From assembly GCF_000826525.2 (NCBI RefSeq), contig NZ_LN651331.1, positions 466,323-530,322 of the forward strand: DNA of 64,000 nucleotides, given 5' to 3'. Below the pieces are notes generated by a model. It ran no database searches. It saw only the letters and a program-made list of their open reading frames with translations, and was not told the DNA's origin. Below are positions 9,447 to 21,471 of this stretch, one piece after another (position 1 is the first letter of the stretch; every line of letters begins with the position of its first letter). The position numbers were made by a program, and so were the translations under genes. The stretch is from Mobilicoccus massiliensis (GTDB lineage: Bacteria > Actinomycetota > Actinomycetes > Actinomycetales > Dermatophilaceae).

Positions 9447-10386
9447 GCACCGCCGTCACCACATCCAGGAGCGACGGCGCGCCCGCGAACGCGGCGCCCA
9501 TCCTCTCCGCCCGCGGCGTCACCATGCGCTTCGGCGGCCTCACCGCCGTCGACGACGTGGACCTCGACGTCTACCCCGGCGAGATCGTCGGTCTCATCGG
9601 CCCCAACGGCGCCGGCAAGACGACGTTCTTCAACTGCCTCACCGGCCTGTACAAGCCGACCGAGGGTCAGGTGACCTTCGACGGTGCCGTGCTCCCGCCC
9701 AAGCCGCGTCGCGTCGTCGTCGCGGGCATGAGCCGCACGTTCCAGAACATCCGGCTCTTCGCCAACATGACCGCCGCCGAGAACGTCATGGTCGGCCGCT
9801 ACTGCCGCACCTCCTCGGGCCCCCTGACCTCCATCCTCCACGGACCCAAATTCCGTCGGGAGGAGGCCGAGACCAAGGCTCGCGCCGAGGAGTTGCTCGC
9901 CTACGTCGGTCTCGCAGGCTACGAGGAGCATCTCGCCCGCAACCTGCCCTACGGCCACCAGCGGCGGCTCGAGATCGCTCGGGCCCTCGCTACCGACCCC
10001 AAGCTCATCCTGCTCGATGAGCCCACGGCCGGCATGAACCCGCAGGAGACCCAGGAGGCCGAGGACCTCATCTTCAAGATCCGGGATTCCGGTCTCGCCG
10101 TCGTCGTCATCGAGCACGACATGCGGTTCATCTTCCAGCTCTGCAACCGGGTGCTCTGCCTCGTCCGTGGCAAGGCGCTCATCGAGGGCACCCCCGGCGA
10201 GGTCCAGTCCGACCCCCGCGTCATCGAGGCCTACATCGGCACCGGCGACGAGGAGTCCGACGAGCCGGTCGCGGACGAGATCGCCCGAGAGGTCCGTACC
10301 GACGAGGCCGACGACTTCGGTGACGGTCCCGCCCCCGGCGCCGGCTCGCACGCGGCCCGCCCCGACCACCAGGACGGAGACCGCTG

Positions 10387-10387
<1 letters not shown>
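9443..10387 (+). CDS. livG: Branched-chain amino acid ABC transporter ATPase LivG
   Basis: ABC ATPase, 314 residues. Walker A GPNGAGKTT, Q-loop in SRTFQNIRLFANMTAAENVM, a degenerate signature YGHQRRLEIARALA, Walker B LILLDEPTAGMNPQE and the H-loop VIEHDMRFIF are all visible; the MRFGGL start and the P-T-AGMNP form mark the LivG branch. The last 45 residues are an acidic extension rich in Glu and Asp that is not part of the ATPase fold. GTG start at 9443, with GAGGAGGT just upstream, overlaps the livM stop by 4 nt; the stop overlaps the livF ATG by 1 nt. Confidence 0.93.
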
Positions 10388-11097
<710 letters not shown>

Positions 11098-11112
11098 CCA
11101 GCCCGTTCACGA

Positions 11113-11147
11113 GAACGCCCGGCCACCAGATCGGTGGCCGGGCGTTC
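11113..11147 (+). terminator. liv operon terminator
   Basis: Perfect 15-bp stem (11113-11127 with 11133-11147) with a 5-nt loop, 16 nt after the livF stop. No long U-tract, as is common in high-GC actinobacteria. Confidence 0.85.
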
Positions 11148-11243
11148 GCGCTCGTATCCCCGCCATCGCCCGGCACGCCGCGCACCAACGGAGGGGGTGG
11201 CCCGTGGTGCGCGGTCACTGGCCGGAGCGGCCCCGCAGCGCGG

Positions 11244-11444
11244 CGACTGCCTGGACCTGACGGGAGCAGCCCCCAAGCGCAAGCGGAGGGGTGCGGGCCC
11301 GGATTCGTGACGACTGGCCGGACCTGGCGGAAGCAGCCCCCAACCGCAAGCGGAGGGGTGTGGGCCGGGGTTCGCGGCGACTGGCTGGGCCTGGCGGGAG
11401 CAGCCCCGGAGCGCTAGCGGAGGGGCTGCGGATGGTAGGCGCCG
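11244..11444. repeat. Three tandem ~67-bp repeats
   Basis: Three imperfect direct repeats start at 11244, 11311 and 11378, each opening cgactg and containing agcagcccc and agcggagggg. A degenerate fourth copy may precede them near 11214. In the third copy gcagcccc and ggggctgc can pair around a self-complementary cgctagcg. The block lies between the convergent livF and Rieske genes and encodes no plausible protein. Confidence 0.85.
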
Positions 11445-11464
11445 CGAACCCCGGCCCACACCCC
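11355..11464. repeat. 25-bp perfect inverted repeat enclosing a nested hairpin
   Basis: Bases 11355-11379 are the exact reverse complement of 11440-11464. The 60-nt interior contains most of the third tandem repeat and its own hairpin, so RNA or extruded DNA could fold into a long two-tier stem. It accounts for most of the 440-nt gene-free stretch 11098-11538; the remainder (about 11465-11538) shows nothing recognisable. Confidence 0.85.
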
Positions 11465-11538
11465 GGACATCGCGACCCACCCCGACACACCCGGCCACTG
11501 CTAACGAGAGACAGTCCTGCTCCGTTGCCTGCGGGTGG

Positions 11539-12006
11539 TCAGGCGGTGGGAGTGGGAGCGGAGACGGCCACCTCGATCGGCTTGAGGCCGGCGGGCGAGG
11601 GGCCCACCTTGACCTCGCCGGTCGTCGGGTCGAACTGACTGCCGTGGAGGACGCAGACGATGCGGCCGGTCTTCTCGTCGAGCATGGTCACTTCGGCGCC
11701 GGCGTGGGGGCACCACGTGGAGAAGACCTTGTACTGGCCGGTGGTGGGCTGGGTGACGACGGCGCCGACGTCGGTGAGGAACGCGGCGCCGCCGACCGGT
11801 ACCTGGCCGGAGGTCACGGCCTGCTGGACGGCGGCCTGGACCTTCGCGTTGTCCTTGTCGGGCGCCTCGCTCTTCTTCTCGCCGGAGCCGCAGGCCGAGA
11901 CGAACGTGACCGTCGCGATCGCGCCTCCGGCGCCGGCGATCTTGAGCACGGTTCGGCGGCTCGGGGTCGTCGGTGGGTTGGGGCTGTTCGCCCGGGTGTC
12001 GCTCAC
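11539..12006 (-). CDS. Rieske [2Fe-2S] lipoprotein
   Basis: Small exported Rieske protein, 155 residues. The N-terminus has a Tat-like SRRTVLKIAGAGG followed by a hydrophobic stretch and the lipobox VSAC, so the folded iron-sulfur protein is probably exported by Tat and lipid-anchored. Cluster ligands are the pairs STWCPHAGAEV and CVLHGSQFDPTTGEV (Cys-X-His and Cys-X2-His). It stands alone, with no cytochrome or oxygenase partner, so its electron partner is unknown; it resembles the stand-alone Rieske 2Fe-2S proteins widespread in actinobacteria. GTG at 12006 is chosen for GAGGAGG 8 nt upstream. A likely -10 TAGAGT is at 12058-12053. Confidence 0.9.
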   Translation of the reverse strand: MSDTRANSPNPPTTPSRRTVLKIAGAGGAIATVTFVSACGSGEKKSEAPDKDNAKVQAAVQQAVTSGQVPVGGAAFLTDVGAVVTQPTTGQYKVFSTWCPHAGAEVTMLDEKTGRIVCVLHGSQFDPTTGEVKVGPSPAGLKPIEVAVSAPTPTA

Positions 12007-12114
12007 GTCTGCGTCCTCCTCGAGTGCGGGGCTCCTCGCCCTGACGGGCGCCACTCTAGGAACCTCCCCGGCCCCGCCGGGGCGCGCTGCCGCGGATAGG
12101 GCCGGAGGTCCTGG

Positions 12115-15327
<3,213 letters not shown>

Positions 15328-15334
15328 GTCCGAC

Positions 15335-15357
15335 ATCGTAGGTGCCCCCTCCGACAA
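15335..15357 (-). promoter_or_regulatory. RecA-NDp (PafBC-type) DNA-damage promoter of uvrA
   Basis: Minus strand: TTGTCGGAG (15357-15349), 8 nt, TACGAT (15340-15335), then 7 nt to GTG 15327. The -10 box covers the ATG at 15336, which therefore cannot be translated from this promoter. Confidence 0.85.
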
Positions 15358-15520
15358 CCCTTCGACCGGCGATCTCTGCCCAGGTCAGCGCCCCGACCGC
15401 GCCCGCTCGTGCCGGGCGGGCCGTCACCGTCCGACATCCACGACCACCCGTCCGGTACCCCACCACCCGCCGTCGTCCGCCGCCGCCCGACGCGGCTCGC
15501 GGGGCCGGGCGGCATCGGGC

Positions 15521-16759
15521 TCACCCCTTGACGCAGAGGATGGTGTCGAGCTTGGTGACGACCTCGACGAGCGGGCTCGGCCCCTCGGTCTGCGCGGCGA
15601 TGACCTCGGCGAGGTCCTTGTAGGCCGCCGGGATCTCGTCGAGCACGCCGGCGTCCTTGCGGCACTCGATGCCCCGGGTCTGCTCCTGCAGGTCGGCGAC
15701 GGTGAAGCTCTTGCGTGCCTTGTTGCGTGACATCCGTCGTCCGGCACCGTGCGAGGCCGAGCACAGGGCCTCCTCGTTGCCGAGCCCGCGCACGACGTAC
15801 GAGCCGGTCCCCATCGAGCCGGGGATGAGCCCGAGCTCGCCGCGACCGGCCCGGATCGCGCCCTTGCGCGTGACGATGACGTCCACGCCGTCGTAGGTCT
15901 CGTGTGCGACGTAGTTGTGGTGGCAGGTCACGCGCTCGCCGAACTGCACCTGCGGGAACGCGCGCCGCACGACACCCTCGAGCAGCACGAGCATGGCCTC
16001 CCGGTTGAGCAGCGCGTACTGCTGGGCCCAGTGCAGATCGTGAAGGTAGTCGTCCATCTGCGGGGTGCCGGCGAGGAAGACCGCGAGATCCCGGTCGGGA
16101 AGCACCGCGTTGTGGTCCAGCCCCTTCGCCGACTCGATGTGGCGGGTGGCGAGCTCGTTGCCGATGTTGCGCGAGCCGGAGTGCAGCATGAGCCACACCC
16201 GGTCGTCCTCGTCGAGGGTCACCTCGACGAAGTGGTTGCCGCCGCCGAGGGTTCCGCACTGAGCGATCGCCCGGCTCTCGCGTTCGGCGATCCTCGGAGC
16301 CCGCAGGTCGGAGAACCGTCGCAGATGAGCGTCGACGCGCGCCTGCAGCCGGGGGTCGTCCGACAGGTCCGCCGACCCGGAGTGGGACTCGAATCCGACG
16401 GGGATCGCCCTCTCGATGGAACGGCGAAGTCCCGCGAGGTCCTCGGGAAGGTCGGCGGCGGTGAGCGACGTCCGGACCGCGGCCATGCCGCAGCCGATGT
16501 CGACGCCGACGGCCGACGGCGAGACCGCTCCGCGCATCGCGATGACCGATCCGACCGTGGCGCCCTTGCCGAAGTGGACGTCGGGCATGACCGCGAGGCG
16601 GTGCGTCCAGGGCAGCGCGGCGACGTTCCGCAGCTGCTCCTGGGCGGCGGGTTCGATGGTGTCGACGTCGGCCCACAGCGCCGTGGACTCGGCGCCGGGA
16701 AGCCGCGCCGGAAAGGCGGGCGCCGAGCGCGTCGGGGCGGGGGTGGGTTTCCTGGTCAT
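15521..16759 (-). CDS. rtcB: RtcB family RNA ligase
   Basis: 3'-phosphate/5'-OH RNA ligase, GTP- and Mn-dependent, acting in RNA repair or tRNA-type splicing. 412 residues. Metal and nucleotide residues are recognisable: MPDVHFGKGATVGSVIA, the Cys ligand in GVDIGCGM (Cys90), GGGNHFVEVTLD, LHSGSRNIG, HHNYVAHE and the guanylylated histidine in ASHGAGRRMSR. Start ATG at 16759 gives a normal length; the frame continues upstream into GC-rich sequence without conservation. No archease or rtcA gene is adjacent, and the RNA target is unknown. Divergent from the metallo-hydrolase gene, 193 nt apart. Confidence 0.93.
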   Translation of the reverse strand: MTRKPTPAPTRSAPAFPARLPGAESTALWADVDTIEPAAQEQLRNVAALPWTHRLAVMPDVHFGKGATVGSVIAMRGAVSPSAVGVDIGCGMAAVRTSLTAADLPEDLAGLRRSIERAIPVGFESHSGSADLSDDPRLQARVDAHLRRFSDLRAPRIAERESRAIAQCGTLGGGNHFVEVTLDEDDRVWLMLHSGSRNIGNELATRHIESAKGLDHNAVLPDRDLAVFLAGTPQMDDYLHDLHWAQQYALLNREAMLVLLEGVVRRAFPQVQFGERVTCHHNYVAHETYDGVDVIVTRKGAIRAGRGELGLIPGSMGTGSYVVRGLGNEEALCSASHGAGRRMSRNKARKSFTVADLQEQTRGIECRKDAGVLDEIPAAYKDLAEVIAAQTEGPSPLVEVVTKLDTILCVKG

Positions 16760-16951
16760 GACGTCCGAGTCTGCGGGTCCGAATCGCCCGGGTCCACCCG
16801 ATTTCGACCGCTGGCGGATTGGACACCCCCCTCGGCCCCGCGGAGGCGCACGGCGGTGGAGGATGTGGTGATCCGAACGGCAGCCGCCGGCGCACCGGTC
16901 CTCACCCGGCCGTCGCAACCCGAGCGGCCCGAGTCACCCGCGGAGGATCCC

Positions 16952-17614
16952 ATGACCACCTACACCGGCGACGTCACCCCCGGGGGCCCGAGCGATGTCC
17001 GCGACCTGGGGGTCCTCACCCTGCGCAAGGTCAGCGTGGGTTCGATGGACAACAACGTCTACCTGCTCACCTGCAACGACACCGGGTGTCAGTTGCTCGT
17101 CGACGCGGCGGCCGAACCGAACCGGCTCATCGACCTCGTCGAGGAGGGCTCGGGACGCCTCGGCGGCATCGTCACCACCCACCGGCACGGCGACCACGTC
17201 GGCGCCCTCGAAGAGCTCACGCACCGCACGGGTGTGCCGACCTACGCGGGTGAGAACGACGCCGACGCGCTCCCCGTCGCTCCCGACCATCGTCTCGCCC
17301 ACGGCGACACCATCACGTTCGGCGAAGTGACTCTCGACGTCGTCGAACTGCGCGGCCACACGCCCGGCGCCATCGCCCTCACGTGGAAGGACGCCGACGG
17401 CCAGGCCCACGCCATCACCGGCGACAGCCTGTTCCCGGGTGGCCCCGGCAAGACTCCGTCGCCGGAGGACTTCGCCTCGCTGATGGACGATCTCGAGAGC
17501 CGGATCTTCGAGCCGCTCGACGACGACACGTGGGTCTACCCGGGCCACGGCAAGGACACCACGCTCGGCGCCGAACGCCCCCACCTCGCCGAGTGGCGTG
17601 AACGCGGCTGGTGA
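16952..17614 (+). CDS. MBL-fold metallo-hydrolase (glyoxalase II-like)
   Basis: 220-residue cytosolic protein with the zinc motif TTHRHGDHVGAL (HxHxDH), a later histidine in ELRGHTPGAI, the bridging aspartate in ITGDSLFPGGPG, and VYPGHGKDTTLG at the C-terminus. This order is typical of hydroxyacylglutathione hydrolase-like proteins; since actinobacteria use mycothiol, the substrate may be a mycothiol thioester, which is inference. ATG 16952 is preceded by GGAGG 5 nt upstream. It sits alone between divergent rtcB and the co-directional EamA gene. Confidence 0.88.
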   Translation: MTTYTGDVTPGGPSDVRDLGVLTLRKVSVGSMDNNVYLLTCNDTGCQLLVDAAAEPNRLIDLVEEGSGRLGGIVTTHRHGDHVGALEELTHRTGVPTYAGENDADALPVAPDHRLAHGDTITFGEVTLDVVELRGHTPGAIALTWKDADGQAHAITGDSLFPGGPGKTPSPEDFASLMDDLESRIFEPLDDDTWVYPGHGKDTTLGAERPHLAEWRERGW

Positions 17615-17638
17615 TCCGGGCCGCCGGGTGGAACGGGA

Positions 17639-17669
17639 TTGCACGGCACCGCCCGGCTGACCCTACGAT
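17639..17669 (+). promoter_or_regulatory. Promoter of EamA gene (leaderless)
   Basis: TTGCAC (17639-17644), 19 nt, TACGAT (17664-17669), then 6 nt to the GTG at 17676. No Shine-Dalgarno sequence precedes the GTG. Confidence 0.55.
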
Positions 17670-17675
17670 GCCGCG

Positions 17676-18539
17676 GTGACCCGACCCCGAGTACCGGCAA
17701 CTCTGCTCGTCCTGCTGGCGATCGGGTCCGTGCAGTTCGGCGGGGCCCTCGCCGCCACCCTCATCCCCCTCGTCGGGGTCGCGGGCTCGGTGGCCCTACG
17801 CCTCGCCATCGCGGGCGCACTCATGCTGGTTCTCCTGCGTCCCGGCGTCAGAGGTCACTCCCGACGCGACTGGGGCACCGTCATCGCCTTCGGATGCTCG
17901 CTCGCGCTCATGAACAGCGCGTTCTACGCCTCGTTGGCGCGACTGCCGATCGGGGTGGCGGTGACGATCGAGTTCGTCGGTCCCCTCGTGCTCTCGGCCG
18001 TGCTCTCGCGACGGGCCCGCGACCTCGTGGCCGTGGCCGCCGCCGCTGTCGGGGTCGTCCTCGTCTCGGGCGTCGCCGGCACCCACGTCGACCGCCTCGA
18101 CCCCGTCGGCGTCGCTCTCGCCCTCATCGCCGGGGGCGCCTGGGCCGCGTACATCCTCCTCTCGGCACGGGCGGGGGCGCGGTTCCCGCGGCTCGACGGG
18201 CTGGCCCTCGCGATGCTCGTCGCCACCGTCATCGTCGCGCCGGTCGGGATCGCGACCGCCGGGCGCGAACTCCTCGCACCCGACGTCCTCCTGAAGGGCG
18301 CCGGCATCGCGGTCCTCTCCTCCGTCCTGCCCTACTCCCTCGAGCTGCTCGCGCTGCGGCGGCTCAAGGCGAGCGTGTTCGGTGTGCTCCTCAGCCTCGA
18401 ACCGGCCGTCGCCGCGTTCGCCGGCCTCCTCGTGCTCGGGCAATCCCTCTCACCGATGCAGCTGGCCGGGATGGCGGCCGTCGTCGCGGCCTCCGCATCG
18501 GTCACGCGCAAAGAGCCGGGCGCCCCGCCGGAACCCTGA
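17676..18539 (+). CDS. EamA/RhaT family membrane transporter
   Basis: Drug/metabolite-type exporter, 287 residues, with ten predicted membrane segments in two five-helix EamA repeats; the internal duplication is seen in the paired segments ALMNSAFYASLARLPIGVAV and VLPYSLELLALRRLKASVFG. The second repeat has the family PYSLEL...LEP pattern, resembling RhtA/YdcZ-like amino acid exporters; the substrate is not determined. GTG start lies 6 nt after a TACGAT box, implying a leaderless mRNA. Next gene is 126 nt downstream and has its own Shine-Dalgarno sequence. Confidence 0.88.
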   Translation: MTRPRVPATLLVLLAIGSVQFGGALAATLIPLVGVAGSVALRLAIAGALMLVLLRPGVRGHSRRDWGTVIAFGCSLALMNSAFYASLARLPIGVAVTIEFVGPLVLSAVLSRRARDLVAVAAAAVGVVLVSGVAGTHVDRLDPVGVALALIAGGAWAAYILLSARAGARFPRLDGLALAMLVATVIVAPVGIATAGRELLAPDVLLKGAGIAVLSSVLPYSLELLALRRLKASVFGVLLSLEPAVAAFAGLLVLGQSLSPMQLAGMAAVVAASASVTRKEPGAPPEP

Positions 18540-18664
18540 CGTCGGGACCAAAGGCCGGGATTCACCTGCAACGATCCCGACCGGCCGCGGCTTCTCGCTA
18601 CCGTGGATGTCGTCCGAGAGGCGGGCGCTCGGCCCCGCACGGATCCAGTTCGTATGGAGGAAGC

Positions 18665-20179
18665 ATGAGCAGTCGCGTGGGCAAGGCCGACCTGCGGAGC
18701 AAGATCATGTCGGCCCACGATGCCGCCGAGTTCATCCAGGACGGCGACAACGTCGGCATGAGCGGCTTCACCGGGGCCGGTTACCCCAAGGCCGTGCCGG
18801 TCGCGCTCGCCAAGCGCATCCGTGAGGAGCACGCCGCCGGACGCCCCTTCCAGATCGGACTGTGGACCGGCGCCTCGACCGCGCCCGAGCTCGACGGTGC
18901 TCTCGCGGAGACCGGCGGCATCCGTTCGCGCCTGCCCTACCAGTCCGACCCGATCACGCGCTCGAAGATCAACGAGGGCTCGATCGACTACAACGACATC
19001 CACCTCTCGCACCTGGGTCCCCTCGTGCGCGAGGGCTTCCTCGGCAACCTCGACGTCGCTGTCATCGAGGTCACGGCCATCACCGACGACGGCCGCCTCA
19101 TCCCGAGCTCCTCGATCGGCAACAACAAGGTGTGGCTCGACGAGGCCGACAAGGTCATCCTCGAGGTCAACTCGTGGCAGAGCCTCGACCTCGAGGGCAT
19201 GCACGACGTCTACGAGAAGTTCGCGCTGCCGCCCAACCGCACCCCGGTGCAGATGACGCGACCCGGCGACCGCATCGGTCAGCCGTACCTCTCGGTCGAC
19301 AACTCCAAGATCGTCGCGGTCGTCGAGACCGAACAGTCCGACCGCAACACCCCGTTCAAGCCGCTCGACGACACCTCCAAGGCCATCGCCGGGCACTTCA
19401 TCGAGTTCCTCGAGCACCAGGTCAAGCTCGGACGCCTCCCCAAGGAACTCCTCCCGCTGCAGTCCGGTGTGGGCAACATCGCCAACGCCGTGCTCGCCGG
19501 CCTCCTCGACGCCCCGTTCGATCAGCTCACGTCGTACACCGAGGTCATCCAGGACGGCATGGTCGACCTCATCGACGCAGGCAAGGTGACCGTGGCCTCG
19601 GCGACGGCGTTCTCGCTCTCCCCCGACGCCGCCGAGCGCATGAACCGCGAGGCCAAGAAGTACCGCCGCAACATCATCCTGCGGCCCCAGGAGATCTCCA
19701 ACCACCCCGAGCTCATCCGCCGCCTCGGCGTCATCGCCTGCAACGGCCTCATCGAGGCCGACATCTACGGCAACGTCAACTCCACGCACATCATGGGCAG
19801 CCGCATGCAGAACGGCATCGGCGGCTCGGGAGACTTCGCCCGCAACGCCTACATTTCCTGCTTCGTCACCCCGTCGACGGCCAAGGGCGGAGCGATCTCC
19901 TCGATCGTGCCGTTCGTCAGCCACGTCGACCACACCGAGCACGACACCAGCGTCATCGTCACCGAGCAGGGGCTCGCCGACCTTCGTGGTCTCGCGCCGC
20001 GCAAGCGCGCTCAGGTCATCATCGAGAACTGCGCCCACCCGACCTACCGACCGATGCTCGAGGAGTACGTCGAACGCGCCACCAAGGTCGCCAACGGCCA
20101 GCACACACCCCACGACCTCGCCCTCGCGCACGAATGGCACCGCCGGTTCCTCGACGAGGGCACGATGATGCCCAACTGA
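18665..20179 (+). CDS. Acetyl-CoA hydrolase / succinate:acetate CoA-transferase family
   Basis: Class I CoA-transferase, 504 residues, matching the Cat1/AarC-type length. Recognisable blocks: FIQDGDNVGMSGFTGAGYPK at the N-terminus, QSGVGNIANAVLAGL, the segment LTSYTEVIQDGMVDL carrying the catalytic glutamate, and the C-terminal domain GSGDFARNAYISCF and VTEQGLADLRGLAPRKRA. It transfers CoA between acetyl-CoA and carboxylates such as succinate, or hydrolyses acetyl-CoA; sequence alone does not decide which. ATG 18665 has GGAGGAAG just upstream; a possible -10 TACCGT lies at 18599-18604. A strong terminator follows. Confidence 0.93.
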   Translation: MSSRVGKADLRSKIMSAHDAAEFIQDGDNVGMSGFTGAGYPKAVPVALAKRIREEHAAGRPFQIGLWTGASTAPELDGALAETGGIRSRLPYQSDPITRSKINEGSIDYNDIHLSHLGPLVREGFLGNLDVAVIEVTAITDDGRLIPSSSIGNNKVWLDEADKVILEVNSWQSLDLEGMHDVYEKFALPPNRTPVQMTRPGDRIGQPYLSVDNSKIVAVVETEQSDRNTPFKPLDDTSKAIAGHFIEFLEHQVKLGRLPKELLPLQSGVGNIANAVLAGLLDAPFDQLTSYTEVIQDGMVDLIDAGKVTVASATAFSLSPDAAERMNREAKKYRRNIILRPQEISNHPELIRRLGVIACNGLIEADIYGNVNSTHIMGSRMQNGIGGSGDFARNAYISCFVTPSTAKGGAISSIVPFVSHVDHTEHDTSVIVTEQGLADLRGLAPRKRAQVIIENCAHPTYRPMLEEYVERATKVANGQHTPHDLALAHEWHRRFLDEGTMMPN

Positions 20180-20195
20180 GGCCGGCTCGACGACG

Positions 20196-20227
20196 AAGGA
20201 GCGCACCCCCTCGGGGGTGCGCTCCTT
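20196..20227. terminator. Bidirectional terminator, CoA-transferase / terC
   Basis: Inverted repeat 20196-20210 with 20213-20227 (about 14 bp closed by a 4-nt loop). It lies between convergent genes, flanked by aa and tt, so it can serve both strands. Confidence 0.85.
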
Positions 20228-20276
20228 CATGTCGTCCGGGCCTGCGCCTCGAGGTGGCGACGCCCCCTCGCGTCAC

Positions 20277-21263
20277 TCAGAGGGACGCGTCCCGACGGGA
20301 CTTGATGAGCGAGGCGATCGTCGTCACACCGAGGATGACGATGATCGCGCCCAGCGACACCCCGATGGAGATCTCCGGCACCGGCAGCGGCTGGCCGCCG
20401 TTGATGAACGAGAGGTTGTTCTCGTGCAGCGCGTGGAGGATGAGCTTGACGCCGATGAACGCGAGGAGCACCGAAAGCCCGAGGCTGAGGTAGACGAGGC
20501 GCTTGAGCAGGCCACCGATGAGGAAGTACAGCTGCCGCAGGCCCATGAGGGCGAAGATGTTCGCCGTGAGCACGATGAACGGCTCCCTCGTGAGGCCGAA
20601 GATCGCCGGGATGGAGTCGAGCGCGAACATGAGGTCCGTGGTGCCCAGCGCGAGGATCGTGATGAGCATCGGGGTGGCGACGCGCTTGCCGTCGAGGTGG
20701 CCGAAGAGCTTGGTGCCGAACTGCCACGACGTGGTCGCGTTGAACCGGCGCTCGACGAACTTGAGGATGGCGTTCTCCTGGAACTCCTCGTCCTCGTCCT
20801 CGTCCTGCATGCCCTCCTTGGCGAGCTTGACGGCCGTGTAGATGAGGAACGCGCCGAAGAGGTAGAAGATCCAGGCGAACTGGTTGATGAGGGCCGCGCC
20901 GACGGCGATGAAGATCGCACGCAGGATCAGCGCGATGACGATGCCGATCATCAGGGCGGCCTGCTGGTACTTCTCGGGTACCCCGAACTTCGCCATGATG
21001 ATGATGAAGACGAAGAGGTTGTCGATCGAGAGCGAGTACTCGGTCAACCAGCCGGCGAAGAACTGGGTTCCGTACTCCCACCCCGAGATCAGACCGATCC
21101 CGATGCCGAACAACGCGGCGGCACCGACGAAGAACGACAGCCACCGGGCACATTCGGCCATCGACGGCTTGTGCGGACGACGGGCGATGATGATCACGTC
21201 GAAGAGCAGGAACGCGATCATGATCGTGAGCGTGGTGATCCAGACCCACAAGGGCACGTGCAT
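20277..21263 (-). CDS. terC: TerC/Alx family integral membrane protein (probable Mn2+ exporter)
   Basis: 328-residue membrane protein with about nine hydrophobic helices. The TerC core is seen in EYSLSIDNLFVFIIIMAKF and TTDLMFALDSIPAIFGLTRE, each with the acidic residues that line the transport path in this family. An acidic cytoplasmic loop DEDEDEEFQEN follows helix five. In several bacteria TerC/Alx proteins export manganese, some for metallating secreted enzymes; the riboswitch upstream supports a Mn2+ role here. The leader also holds a hairpin covering the likely Shine-Dalgarno AAAGG, 9 nt before the ATG. Confidence 0.94.
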   Translation of the reverse strand: MHVPLWVWITTLTIMIAFLLFDVIIIARRPHKPSMAECARWLSFFVGAAALFGIGIGLISGWEYGTQFFAGWLTEYSLSIDNLFVFIIIMAKFGVPEKYQQAALMIGIVIALILRAIFIAVGAALINQFAWIFYLFGAFLIYTAVKLAKEGMQDEDEDEEFQENAILKFVERRFNATTSWQFGTKLFGHLDGKRVATPMLITILALGTTDLMFALDSIPAIFGLTREPFIVLTANIFALMGLRQLYFLIGGLLKRLVYLSLGLSVLLAFIGVKLILHALHENNLSFINGGQPLPVPEISIGVSLGAIIVILGVTTIASLIKSRRDASL

Positions 21264-21265
21264 GA

Positions 21266-21304
21266 GGAGAGACCTTTCGGATGGGAACCGATGGAGGTCT
21301 CTCC
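21266..21304 (-). promoter_or_regulatory. Candidate expression platform of the terC riboswitch
   Basis: GGAGAGACCT (21304-21295) is the exact complement of AGGTCTCTCC (21275-21266), with an inner TCGG/CCGA. The 5' arm is the 3' edge of the aptamer (shared with P1) and the 3' arm overlaps the terC Shine-Dalgarno region, so aptamer closure and ribosome-site masking are mutually exclusive. No U-tract, which suggests translational control. Confidence 0.7.
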
Positions 21305-21407
21305 CGCCCGTCAGGCGGACCGGTGCCCCGAACCCGAGGCACCGGCCGGATGGCGTGAGTCACGGGTCGTGCTGGCGAGGTCACCGCTTCGGGGATACTC
21401 CCCTCCG
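21293..21407 (-). promoter_or_regulatory. yybP-ykoY (Mn2+) riboswitch upstream of terC
   Basis: On the minus strand the leader reads GGAGGGGAGTATCCCC near 21406-21391 and GGCGGGAGAGACCTCC near 21308-21293, the two conserved halves of the yybP-ykoY aptamer (GGGGAGTA loop and GGGAGAGACC). P1 is GGAGG (21406-21402) with CCTCC (21297-21293); between them are a CGTGAC element and a variable GGTGCC/GGCACC stem. Its position 30 nt before a terC gene is the classic arrangement. Confidence is high from motif and context, though no covariance search was possible. Confidence 0.85.
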
Positions 21408-21471
21408 TCAGGGGCCGAGTCTTTCACACCCGCGCGCCATCCCGCCGCACGAGGGCGCGTCGTAAGACGGG

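Noticed and set aside
11244..11444. CRISPR-like array
   Set aside because: The 67-bp units are adjacent with no unique spacers, vary in sequence and have no cas genes nearby.
12066..12082. 7-bp GC hairpin after uvrA as terminator
   Set aside because: Short and of a kind expected by chance at this GC content; kept out of the feature list.
15749..16951. Long plus-strand open frame through rtcB joined to the metallo-hydrolase gene
   Set aside because: Antisense shadow of rtcB in high-GC DNA; homology begins only at ATG 16952.
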